Of a stretch of 64,000 nt of DNA, positions 12,390-22,004 are shown piece after piece (position 1 is the stretch's first letter; each line of letters opens with the position of its first letter). The translations under genes were made by a program, and so were the position numbers. The notes under the pieces are model-generated. The model was not told the origin of the DNA. It saw only the letters and a program-made list of their open reading frames with translations, and did no database searches. Source of the DNA: Pontederia crassipes (Eukaryota > Streptophyta > Magnoliopsida > Commelinales > Pontederiaceae); assembly GCA_030549335.1 (NCBI GenBank), contig CM060195.1, positions 10,011,501 to 10,075,500 on the forward strand, given 5' to 3'.

Positions 12390-12406
12390 TCCCCGGCAAC
12401 GGCACA
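12390..12406 (-). other. tRNA-Asp-type primer-binding site of the LARD-like element
   Basis: The plus strand reads TCCCCGGCAACGGCACA, near-complementary to the tRNA-Asp-type primer site. It lies seven bases inside the LTR boundary at 12413. Confidence 0.8.
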
Positions 12407-12412
12407 AAAACT

Positions 12413-13974
12413 TGATGCATAAAATGATGTAGCAAAATAAAATCGCTAGCAAGTGCATTAGTCGCTCAAGTAATATAGAATAGGAGTAAGAGTGTCGAAC
12501 CCACGAGGAATATTATTAATAAAATATCTGATTTTATAAATTAACAAGAGAGGAAAAAACATGGATTTTTGGAAAAATAGGTTTTATGAACTAAATTAAA
12601 GAAAAATAAGATAAGATAATGGTGTTGAAGTTGGTCTTAGGATGATAATAAATTAAGGATAAAAATGTGAACCAGAAAAGATAAATTGAAATTCTTAAGA
12701 TGGATTATGAATTTTTCCAAGTTATTAATTTAGATTAACATCACAGAGTCCACAAACTGATAATTCTGCTATTTAATTCGGCAAATCAAATTATCTTAAA
12801 TTTAATCAAACCTGAAGTCCCACAAACTGGTATTCGTCATAAGAGATTAAAATTAAGATTCATTAATATGAAAATCCTAAACTATTAATCACTCCACAAA
12901 CTAGTATAGATTAATAGACCACACAGTTCTAATTTTTCACACACTAGTTATTAAACATATGTCAATTTTTAATTTCACAATAAATCATTTAATTTAACAA
13001 AATAAAATCTAAAATTAAGTAGTCCACAAACTGGTAATTACTTAACTTAGAAATTTAAAAAAATTAAATCAAAAGCACTAAACACAATTAAAAATTTATC
13101 AAAAGAAATTCAATAATAATAAAGTAAGGGTTCACAAAATTTCCATTCAATAATAATCTCCTAAAATAAAATAACTAAAAACATGGAGTTCATCCTAGAA
13201 TTGCAGAGAGATAATAATAAAATAATAATAATAATTGAAAGAATTACACCAACAAATAATTTGGATCCTCGGATATCGTCGGAGCGTCTGGAACAGCCGT
13301 CCGATAAAATCTCTGTCTCTGGTCGAAGCCCGCGAAGCTCACGACTTGCTGTGGACGAAAACCAAACTTCAAAACACCAATTGGGATGACGACTTCTTCA
13401 CGTATTTATAGGTGACTTCAAGTTGATCCCGGCCATAACATCGTATGCCTGGATTTAAATTCACAGGATAAAACTTGATAGAGTCTCAAATGATAAATTC
13501 TATTACGCCCAAAAAGATAAACTCTTTTTATCTTTACTCCCTTCTTCAAGTCTCGGCCAAAACAATGACTTCACTCAAGGATAAAATCTTCTTTTAATCT
13601 CGTCCAAAACAATAGGTTTTTCTTGCCATTACGACCAAAATGATAACATCTTCTTATCTTTGCCCCTTTCTTCGAATCTCGGCCAAAACGATAAATCATT
13701 TCTGCAAATCTCGGCCAAAACGATGACGCATTTTATCTTTACGTCATTTCTTTTACCCCCAAAAGAAGTCAGACATATTACTTTTATGCCCTGGCTGGCT
13801 GTGATCATCTCGGCCAAATAATGTGATTTACTGCCGAGCCATTCGTTAATTCGGCTTGCTTGCAAAATAATTATAAAAATTAAATAAATCCATCCACAAT
13901 TAAAATATTCAGAGAATTAATAATTAAAATTGATAAATCCGGAATTAGGACTAAAAATGGTCTAAAATGATGCA
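12413..13974 (-). repeat. LTR of the LARD-like element
   Basis: On the minus strand it begins near TGCATCATTTTAG and ends ATGCATCA beside the primer-binding site. The right boundary could also be 13979. It contains a TATA box on the minus strand and several CGGCCAAAACGAT-type motifs (13430-13830) related to the motifs in the interior. Confidence 0.65.
13403..13410 (-). promoter_or_regulatory. TATA box in the LTR
   Basis: The minus strand reads CCTATAAATACG, a good plant TATA box, inside the LTR and in the transcription direction predicted from the primer-binding site. Confidence 0.55.
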
Positions 13975-14278
13975 TGCCATGATCAAATTATAGAAAAATT
14001 AACTAAAATATTAATATAAAATATCTTGTATTTTGCATGCATTAATTCCATATGAGATAAAGTAAACTCTTATATGAAAATATTTTCAGGGAACAATGCT
14101 TGTGAACGTAAAAGAATTTTTACTTGATACTAATATAAATTTATGACATGTATATTTTGATATTGTTAAACTCCATATGTTCATTGGCCAATGCTGATTT
14201 TGGGACTGCATTCGGTATACATGATGCTTTTGGAGCATATATCGGGTGTCTTTGCCCTTTGGAGGCTGCTCTACATGC

Positions 14279-14460
14279 ACGTATGAATCCATATTATGGG
14301 CTGCATATTCTAGAATCATAATTATGATGCTCTACTTAACTGTATGACACATAATTATGGAGGGATATGTATGAACCCATGTTATGGGGTGCTACGTATT
14401 CAAGAATTGTTCTGTTTAACTGTATAACACATGACCATGAAGGAATATTTATTGACCCAT
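14279..14460 (+). repeat. Degenerate tandem repeat, about 90 bp period
   Basis: The phrase GTATGAAYCCATRTTATGGG recurs at about 14281 and 14370 and weakly at 14450. Each is followed by related text ending in TAACTGTATRACACAT. No gene is seen here. Confidence 0.5.
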
Positions 14461-14545
14461 GTTATTGCAGCTAAGTGAAGTCATGTGATGACCTCACATA
14501 AATAAATATAATTATATTGTACTTCACATATATAGTACAAGTAAA

Positions 14546-14864
14546 AGATGAGAAGTGGGATCCTCATGAAGTCATATCTAAAATAAAATTATTTTAAGTA
14601 ATTTTAAGAAAATATATGTGAAAGATATTTGTTTTATAATAATAAAAGTAATAAAATAAATAATCTATTAGATGAGTTTTTAGTCTCACATTCAGAAATT
14701 GACAAAAAAAAAAGATTATAAATGTGGAACTAATGAAGCATATGTAATGAAGATTTGAATGAGATTGACTTATGATCAAATGAAATGTCCATCGCCCTCA
14801 CACAAATAATAATAGCCACAAAATTTAATATATCAATGAATTATTAAAATAAAATTATCAATAT

Positions 14865-14898
<34 letters not shown>

Positions 14899-15370
14899 TC
14901 CTATATATATGATTAGAGATAAAAAATGTCAAGTGACATGAAGCCACATATAAACGAAATTGTTTTAAATAATTATAAAAATGGTTAATAAATGATATTT
15001 GAATTATAAATAAAAAATAATTCTATTTATCTATTATACATGTTTTTACTCTCACATTCAAAACTTGACAAACACAATAAAATAAGAACTTATAAATAAA
15101 AAACTATGAAAGCATGCGTAATGCAAGAATATAGATGGAATTGACTTATTAGATCAAATGTCTCTTCTATCTATACAAATAATAAGAAATTTATTATTTA
15201 TTTAACTATAAAAATAAAAGTTATATCAACATTAAATATAAAATTTTAATCATATTATATATACATTTATATAAGAAGGGATAAAAATGATCACATATCA
15301 CTCTTTCATGAAGCAAAATTATGATTAAATAATATTTTAAATTATATTTAGCTATGATATCTAATGATGT
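14546..15370 (+). repeat. AT-rich diverged tandem repeat, about 365 bp period
   Basis: Two long units start near 14546 and 14911 and the beginning of a third near 15284. Shared landmarks include ATGAAG near the unit start, GATATTTG, CTCACATTCARAA and TAATG before a conserved GATTGACTTAT-like stretch. A (TA)n run lies at about 14868-14894. This may be a short piece of an old satellite. No coding signal was found. Confidence 0.5.
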
Positions 15371-15990
15371 GGAAATTAAGCTATACATTTACACTACTAT
15401 TTCGCGTGTATCACTTATGACATGTTTATACCCTTTTGCAAATGCATGCTTAGCGCCAATTTAATATGTTTCAAACCTTCTCAACATCAAACTTATTCAC
15501 ATATCATTCTTATTCATTTGCTTCCAAGAATGCTCACTAAGACAAATGCTCATGCAGGAAGCTGACAAGCTCGATGGATGGGGTAGAAAGGCCGAACACC
15601 ATACACCAATCTTTGCATTCATGGGAGGTGATCTGCTTCATGGTTGTGATAAAGGACCTCGAACAAACAACAGACACCGTCCTAGACATGGGGACTAGCC
15701 AGCTCCGCCACACACTAAAGCAAGGAAGCTTCCTAGACTGGGGACCACGACGATAGATAGATGGCAAAATCTGCAGAAATAGCAGGAGCCGAAGAAGATA
15801 GAAAGCAGGGAGACATATAACGAAGAAGTGGAGGATTGCAAAACGGGGGAGAGCTGAACCTTTTGGGAGGAGGGTTGATTCTAAAGGATTCCACCATTAG
15901 AGGAGAGAACGAAGAGTTGGGAGAATCGTGAGAAATAATGTCTGTTCTGATTTCGATTTTGTGGGATGTATGTTCATCCCGGATGAATTG
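15371..15990. other. Unassigned stretch before the LTR at 16-17.6 kb
   Basis: Short open frames of 60-80 codons exist on both strands at 15537-15767, but none resembles a known protein and both look like chance frames. The stretch may be the upstream part of the LTR that ends at 17606, whose start could not be fixed. Confidence 0.3.
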
Positions 15991-18145
15991 TAACAAACCG
16001 GCCCTATTGAGGCCAGGAGGTAATTTATGTGTCTGGACTGATGTGCTTTCGTTTGCATCTTATCTTGTAGTTTTCATGGCATGAACTGAATGTTGAGCTT
16101 TGCTTCGATAATGTATGTGTTTTTGTCATGGTTTTATTGTATGCTTCTTGACCTTTTCGATTCATGTTTTAGATTGAGCTTTTGAATCATCTTCATCTTG
16201 TACCCCCGATTGTAGGGATATGCTAATGGAGCACAGATGAGACGATTCCCTTCTTGGTTTCTTTGTTTCTTGCAACTAAGAGTTCAGAGGAGTTCCTAAA
16301 TCACTATCACCTTGCACTCTTGATCATAGGGATATGCTAGGCTCTGCATGATTGTACGTAGAGAAATTGAGCACATAGGATAGTGATTCATAGTTTGAAT
16401 TTGTGTCACGTTAGCAATGGCCATTTTTTGTTATTTGATTTAGACGTCGTGCATCTTTGAACCCGAGACCCAAGAGGGTTGTGTGCACTCTGAAGTCCCG
16501 AAAATAAAGGACCGAATTGAGCTAGGAACTCATATTATCTTAGACGTGTTCAAAGCATGTGCATGTGATTTTTCTTATCATTGCTACTTTTGATTCTTCT
16601 CTGATTTTGAGAGTTTTTGTCCGAGAGGGAAAATCTCCAACCCTCCTTCGTCATCGGCGACCCGAGAGGGCGGATGATGAATGAGTTATGTCTGAAGAGC
16701 TCTCAGTAATCCTGAACTGAATTTCCGAATCAATCTTTCCTCCTTAAATCGTCTGAAAGTTCTTCGTGACATCTCTTCTTCTGCGTTCCACCCGAGAGGG
16801 TTATCTTCGTTTCTCTGAGGTGGATGCAAGCCGATCATAACTATATCACCGTCAGATTATCTCTTCGGAATGTTCAAGTACTCAATTGTCACGAAGCCTT
16901 GGTTCAATCCATAAAGGAAAGCTCATATTATGAATTGAAGCATCGTACACGAGACTGACGATTGCATTAGTTCTTCAAATCTCTTCACGTGCGCAACACG
17001 CGACCTTCAGCAAGCACGAAAGTGTTGCGGGTGAGTCGAGTGTTTTCCTCATCAAGTTTACCATATATGCACGTGAAGGGGCATTCGGTCGTTTTTATTC
17101 ATATCGAATTCAACGATAGAACTTAAGTCCTATAACAAAAGCACCTCCTATAAGTCCTTAGCATACGTTTTTAATTAATTGTCCTGCACTCTTCAAATGT
17201 AGTCATTCTTCCTGCATTATTTTTACATCTCGAAAACCACAAAAACATTTAGTTTTCCTTACTTTATTGTGTCATCCTTTTTATTTTCATCTTCAGCATT
17301 TCATCTTGTTACCAAATTAGTTCCGAAGTTTCTTTTGAAGATTTTGCAGACACTGTTCCCTGTGGATCGAACCTCAAACACTACAATGATGTATCGCTTG
17401 ATTATCACATTTTGATAGTGTAGAGAGATTATAAATTTGAAAACTTCAATTCGACATCTATTTATGTGATCAAGAGTACCCACACTAGTGTAAAGGGTAG
17501 ACATACGATTTGGGGGTTTACGCTCCTTACACGTTCCCTTACTACATTAGGCGCGTCAGCTTATTTTACCTGGCATTCTCTATACACACACACTTTATGC
17601 GAGTCAAAGTTTTTGGTGTCGTTGTCGGGGAAACTTTTAATGTTCTTGTTCGTTATTTTCAATAGTTCTTTGTGCAACACTCGAGACTTTTATGCTGAAA
17701 ACCTTGTTTCATATGTTTAAAACGTTCTTACACTTTTTGTATTTTACCTTATATTTTCTTATAGTTGTATAGTTGTTGTTTTATGTGCCATTCTCTTTTG
17801 TTTTAAGAACTTATTTTACATCTTTTGTTTCACTAACCATTAAACCAAATTTTATGTTAAGCGCTGGCGAAATTCTATAGAAACCTTCGAAGGAGAAATC
17901 TCTCAACCCGGCTTAGGACCGAACTTCGGCCCTGAGAACCTCAGAAATTTGTAGAGAAGACGTATAGCTAGGAGACAAGCTACTCAACAAGGAGAAAGAA
18001 ATCTGAATCAGAACATGGAAGTTGAAGATCCGAACGTGCTCCGCCCTCTACAAGAATTTTGTATACCATCAGCCATGGGATTTGCAACAGGAATCAGAAG
18101 GCTAGAGATTACCTCGAAGCACTATCAAATCAATCCAGCGATCAT
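15991..18145 (+). mobile_element. 5' part of an Athila-like element (LTR, primer site, gag start)
   Basis: The LTR end lies at 17606, followed by a tRNA-Asp-like primer-binding site and a leader. A gag start follows from about 18015; residues such as LRPLQEFCIPSAMGF and GIRRL resemble the N-terminus of Athila/Tat-type gag. Coding resemblance is lost near 18145 where LINE sequence takes over. The LTR contains three or four CCCGAGAGGG-type palindromes (16621-16800). The left end is uncertain. It is broken and old by appearance, with no paired LTR. Confidence 0.55.
17614..17631 (+). other. tRNA-Asp-like primer-binding site
   Basis: TGGTGTCGTTGTCGGGGA differs from the canonical TGGCGCCGTTGCCGGGGA at a few bases and lies eight bases inside the LTR end at 17606. 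Confidence 0.65.
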
Positions 18146-18149
18146 CTTT

Positions 18150-18926
18150 GTGCTTGAAATTGAACAAAAAGCTGCGGAATTGGCCTACGACGCATACGGG
18201 AGCTCCTGGCCCTTCATCAGTGGATTGCTCCTTTTCGATCCGCTCCTTTTCGGCTAGATACACGTCAAGCTGATGGATGGGTATGTTTCTCTAGGACGTT
18301 TACTACTCGCAGTCTCTACCTCCGCTTTCTACCGACCAACTCGGTGTCGGACACCCTCCGGGCAGATTTCACTCTTATTTGGCATACCCGAGTCCGCTTA
18401 AGGTCAAGCTTTTCGCTTGACTTATGCGGCACGACAGGATCCTCACCAGAAAGTATAGGGTGAGATGGGCACCTCACGATGACATATCCTGTGTTCGATG
18501 TGGAGTGGCGGAGGAGGACATTTCACACTTATTCTTTGATTGCATGGTGTCACGTGCGGTTTGGTCGCAGTTGGCCTTGGCCGGAGGCCCTTTTCATACA
18601 TCAAAGGCATTTTGGCAGTTTCTTAAAGCCCATGATGGACAAAGACAAAGGAGAGCTCTGCTAGCGACCTTCATAGCCAATGCTTGGGTTACTTGGCTCC
18701 AACGCAACCGAATTATCTTTTGTGAGGAGAGATGTGAGATTGATGATATTGTACACCATTGCACGTTCCTTCTTCGTGAGTGGGGTTTTGGATAGTGGTT
18801 GTATTTTTTCACATTTTTGCCTCTCTCTTAGTGAGAGCTTACACTTGTACATTTTCACATCATAGTGATATATATTTACGAATGACGCCCTAACTTGATG
18901 ATCATCCTTATTCTCCTAAAAAAAAA
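18150..18926 (+). mobile_element. L1-type LINE, 5'-truncated 3' end with poly(A)
   Basis: It holds the C-terminal end of ORF2, a short 3' UTR and a terminal A run at about 18918-18926. The 3' tail (GATGATCATCCTT, then TTCTCCT and A) is shared with the LINE remnant at 57037, so both belong to one family. The left junction with the Athila-like gag lies near 18150 and could not be fixed. Its two flanks differ (Athila-like on the left, UBP gene on the right), so it is not a simple insertion in one target. Confidence 0.75.
18424..18795 (+). pseudogene. LINE ORF2 C-terminal zinc-binding domain (zf-RVT)
   Basis: This is the reverse-transcriptase-associated zinc-binding domain typical of the end of plant LINE ORF2. 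The key pattern is CVRCGVAEEDISHLFFDC (CX2C, then H and C) followed by VWSQL. Upstream in other frames are LINE-like residues (RSLYLRFLPTN, FTLIWHTRVPLK-like), so the LINE frame is interrupted before this segment. About 120 residues remain of a protein normally longer than 1000. Confidence 0.8.
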
Positions 18927-18934
18927 GTACAACA

Positions 18935-19260
18935 AATTGAGCTATGGAAAGGCATATTAAAAATCGCTGCCATATAATTAGGTTCTATAGCCAAACTATA
19001 ATAAACGTAAACAAGACTGCTGATGCATATGATGGTTTAGCTTTTCTTTTACTTGGAATTAATGCATGTGGAGAGTGAAATGAAGGAGTTATCATATTTA
19101 AGTATGTTAGTGAACAGAAGCACAGCTTAATAAGTATTTAAATAATTATTGCAAAAGAGAAGAAAAAAATGGGAAAAACATAGACAGCAATTGGATTTGA
19201 AATAGTTATCAGATTTTTAAATATTGAGAAAACATCATTGTGGATTTTTTTTAGATTAAC
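18935..19260. repeat. Segment duplicated at 56140-56470 (UBP intron)
   Basis: About 320 bp are near-collinear with 56140-56470 in the same orientation, for example TGATGCATATGATGGTTTAG followed by TTACTTGGAATTAATGCATG in both. It is intron-like sequence of the UBP5-like gene and shows that copies A and B are paralogues. Confidence 0.8.
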
Positions 19261-19411
19261 ATCATTGTGAATGTACTTGTATTATCCATTGTTTAAGAAC
19301 ACTAAGAACATATAGCGCATGTCAAGACAAAAACTTACAACTAAGCCCAACGGATTCTGCCAATTAATTTCTTGCCTATAATCTTCATGGAAATATATTG
19401 TGAATTTCCAA

Positions 19412-19520
19412 TGTTCATGAAACAAGACATTGAATTGCACTGTTCATGAAACAGGTATTTCCAAGGTTCAGCAATCCGGTGAGATCCAATGGGGCAGCAC
19501 TTGTATTAATGTTGTTTGTT
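19412..19520 (-). pseudogene. UBP copy A: catalytic Cys-box exon
   Basis: The translation contains LTGLLNLGNTCFMNSAIQCL, the conserved USP box with the nucleophilic cysteine (NTC). It is followed by V, S and a stop, so the reading frame ends where the catalytic domain should continue. Upstream residues NNINTSAAPL are shared with copy B. The box itself is perfectly conserved, more so than in copy B. Confidence 0.85.
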
Positions 19521-19740
19521 CCATGCAATTATCCAAATCATTTTTCGAGGAAGCCAAGTGTCGACTTTGTGAAAACTCTGAATTACAGCTTTGTCATTTA
19601 AATTTGAAAATATAATGAGATTTGAAAATATAATACAAAATAAATTTGAAAATGGAAAGCATACTCAGGCCAAAATAATAATTAAAGACAATAATCTTTC
19701 AGCATTGACAAATTACAAAAAACATGGTAAATAACTTAGG

Positions 19741-19852
19741 TACTAGTCCATCAGTATATTAGCATCATCAAGTGTTTCTTTCATGTGGTCCATTAATACA
19801 TGTTTCTGCTGTGCATAGTACTCCCAAAGAGAAACCACTCCCAAAGAGAAAC
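19741..19852 (-). pseudogene. UBP copy A: ubiquitin-like domain exon
   Basis: The residues LWEYYAQQKHVLMDHM then KETLDDANILMD match the end of the ubiquitin-like region of UBP5-type proteins (IWDYYG..K..LM.D..KTLDDAN..MDQDI). A stop follows ILMD where homologues continue QDI. A short direct duplication of CTCCCAAAGAGAAACC lies at its upstream edge (19830-19860). Confidence 0.8.
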
Positions 19853-19937
19853 CTGGAAGGGTAAAAAGATTAACGAATACCATTTGTGAAAAAACTAAGC
19901 AAGACAATATTGTCTTAGTTAGTCCATGAGTAAATAA

Positions 19938-19990
19938 AAAACCTCACAAGCCTTTTCATGAAGCTCACCAATTGTTTCCCGCATAACTAT
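19938..19990 (-). pseudogene. UBP copy A: ubiquitin-like domain start
   Basis: The residues RETIGELHEKACEVF correspond to the KETI.ELHRRACEIF block of UBP5-type enzymes, just upstream of the exon at 19741-19852 and in the right order. The short frame ends soon after. Confidence 0.7.
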
Positions 19991-20079
19991 GCAACAAAAT
20001 TATAAACGACAATGTCAAAGACTTCTTATACTGCATGTGTCAAGTTTGAGCAGCTCCATCATTTTACTATTCTGAATTG

Positions 20080-21816
20080 TCAAGATCTTTGACAATTCAG
20101 GATTCAAATCTGATTTTTCCAAAATCTGATTTCTGAGTTTGATTTTAAATTCTATTTTCTGATTGTTTGGAATCTGATTTGCCAATTGTTAATCCCTATT
20201 TTATTCAAATCACTGAGAGGTGTACTCTAGGAATCCCTTGCAGTCCAGAGATGGGTCAAGGGGTATTTGGCAAACTTGAATTCCATCAATCCACATTGCT
20301 GATTTTCCTGAAATGCTGATTTCTGTTTTCTCCTTTTTCTAACTTCTGATTTCCATTGTCAACCCTCATTTTAATCCACTACTGAGAGGTAGTCTTAAGT
20401 AGGGGTGTTCACGGGACGGGTTTGACCTGACCCGTGAACAAACCCGACCCGACCCGGCCAAAGTTGGCCGGGTAGGGTCGGGTCGGGTCTCTGCCCTTTT
20501 TGGGCTGAGACCCGAACCGACCCGATCCGGGCCGGGCCGGGTCGGGTTTTTTCGTTTATTTTTTAATATAAAAAGTATTTATTATTTTATTTTTGTAATA
20601 CAAAATAAGGTATTTTTAAATACCAAAAATATTTTTTTAAATATCTACATACTTTTCTACATTTAAAATAATTTATTTCATATTTTTTTAGATTTTAAAT
20701 GATATAAAACTATACATTTAACTAAAAAATAATATAAAAATAAAAAAAAAGAAAAATCGGGTCGTCGGGTCGGGTCGGGTCAACTCGGGTTGGAAAATTC
20801 CAACCCGAACCCGACCCGACCCTTGGTCGTGATCGGGTCGGGTCGGGTCAACTCGGGTTGGAAAATTCTAACCCGAACCCGACCCGACCCTTGGTCAGGT
20901 CGTGATCGGGTCGGGTCGGATTTTCGGGTTCACCGGGTCGACCCGACCCGGTGAACACCCCTAGTCTTAAGGGCTTCCTTGAGATCCAGAGATGGGCCAA
21001 GGAGCAATGGAAATTGTGAACTCATGTGGCCATATGTTTTGCATTTCCAATTGAGTGTGTTTGTGTGGATTTCAATTTACTTTGCAACCGAGAGGTTGAT
21101 TTTAAATCCTCCTGGAATTTAGAGATGAATCAAGGATCACAAGCACCATTATTGAGTAGATTTCATCCTGGTTTAATTGATTGGAGTGATTCCATCTTTT
21201 TATGATTGCAATTGCAAGTTATCATTCCAAACTTCCTTGAATTGCAAAAATCAGCATTGAACTTTCTTTTGAGCCCAATGATAACTTGATTTTCAGTGAG
21301 GACCCTCTTTTGATTCAACCTAGCTAACAACTATATAATCTTATATTGTTTAGTTAGAGGCCAATTGAGCTGTGGAAACAGCCATTTTCAAGTTGAATCA
21401 AAAGTTGGACATTTAGTGATAACTTGTTCCATTCCATCCTTAATTAATTTAGATGAACCCCAAATCCTAGAAGAACCTTCCTCATAGATAGTTAAACCTT
21501 TTTAGACTTCAATTTAGCATTTATAATTCTATTTTGCAAGAATTTCCAAAACCCAAAAACCAGTTATCATTTCACTTTCCATTAAAAATCTATTTTCACT
21601 ATTCATTAAAAATCTATTTTTAGCCACTTAAGTAGAACTAATCTAGATTTTTTTAGGGTGTCTTAGACTTCAAATTCTTGTGGATATGACAACCTGAGTC
21701 TACTACAACTTACCTGTGCACTTGCAACTAGTGAGTTGGGAGACCAAAAAAATGAAAAATTGACATTTTCTTTAATTTCAGCAAGTTATCGCTAGAAAAC
21801 CCAAATATCACTATCA
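20080..21816 (+). repeat. Partial 5' LTR of Ath-2
   Basis: It corresponds to the last 1164 bp of the 3' LTR (28376-29539). Subtracting the MITE and its duplicated target leaves 1165 bp, so the two copies are nearly collinear. It ends CACTATCA directly before the primer-binding site. Confidence 0.88.
20400..20963 (+). mobile_element. hAT-type MITE (564 bp)
   Basis: The terminal inverted repeats are TAGGGGTGTTCAC and GTGAACACCCCTA, and the element is flanked by an exact 8-bp target duplication GTCTTAAG (20392-20399 and 20964-20971). The empty site is visible in the 3' LTR at about 28683-28693. Ends are rich in GGGTCGGGTCGG-type repeats and the centre is AT-rich. A stretch near the right end is internally duplicated (two copies of CAACTCGGGTTGGAAAATTC). 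There is no transposase, so it is non-autonomous. The TIR and 8-bp duplication fit hAT better than Mutator. Confidence 0.92.
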
Positions 21817-21822
21817 AGTTTT

Positions 21823-21840
21823 TGGCGCCGTTGCCGGAGA
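21823..21840 (+). other. tRNA-Asp primer-binding site of Ath-2
   Basis: TGGCGCCGTTGCCGGAGA lies six bases inside the LTR end at 21816 and matches the complement of the plant tRNA-Asp 3' end at all but one position. Confidence 0.88.
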
Positions 21841-22004
21841 TTTGAGATCAATTAGGCTAACTTAGATAGTTTAGATTAGTTTTAGATTAGTTTTTAGTTT
21901 ATTTGTTAGGACAATTTTCAGTTTTCGCAAGTTATCATTTCTTACTTTTCATTTTTGTCTAGTTTTCATTTCTTTCTTGAATTTGATACTTCTGAATTGA
22001 ATTT

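Larger units (their letters stand above)
10992..13974 (-). mobile_element. 5' end of an LTR element with a non-coding interior (LARD-like or long leader)
   Basis: Read on the minus strand: an LTR (about 12413-13974), a tRNA-Asp-type primer-binding site, then about 1.4 kb with no protein-coding signal, cut by the Ath-1 LTR at 10991. The interior is unusual. More than twenty short motifs of the type GGCCGNAAA, GGCGTAAA or GACCGCAAA recur every 40-60 bp. It could be a large retrotransposon derivative without genes, or the long untranslated leader of an Athila/Tat-type element whose genes lie left of the window. Confidence 0.6.
18927..20079 (-). pseudogene. UBP5-like ubiquitin-specific protease, copy A fragment
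   Basis: Three exon-like pieces on the minus strand follow the order of a plant USP of the UBP5 type: two pieces of the ubiquitin-like region (19938-19990, 19741-19852) and then the catalytic Cys box (19412-19520). Intron-like AT-rich DNA lies between, so this is genomic, not a processed copy. The DUSP part, the rest of the USP domain and the C-terminus are missing. It is bounded by a LINE poly(A) on one side and the truncated LTR of Ath-2 on the other. It cannot give an active enzyme. Known role of the family: removal of ubiquitin from proteins by a Cys-His-Asp catalytic site. Confidence 0.85.

Noticed and set aside
13975-14280. Host gene or promoter in the AT-rich DNA after the LARD-like LTR
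   Set aside because: No coding pattern, splice sites or promoter context could be supported.
15537-15767. Opposed frames of 60-76 codons as a possible small gene
   Set aside because: No similarity, no splice or start context, and both strands are equally open.
20392-20971. Mutator-type MITE with a 9-10 bp duplication
   Set aside because: Taking the terminal TA bases as part of the inverted repeat leaves an exact 8-bp duplication, and the TAGGGGTGTTCA end is hAT-like.
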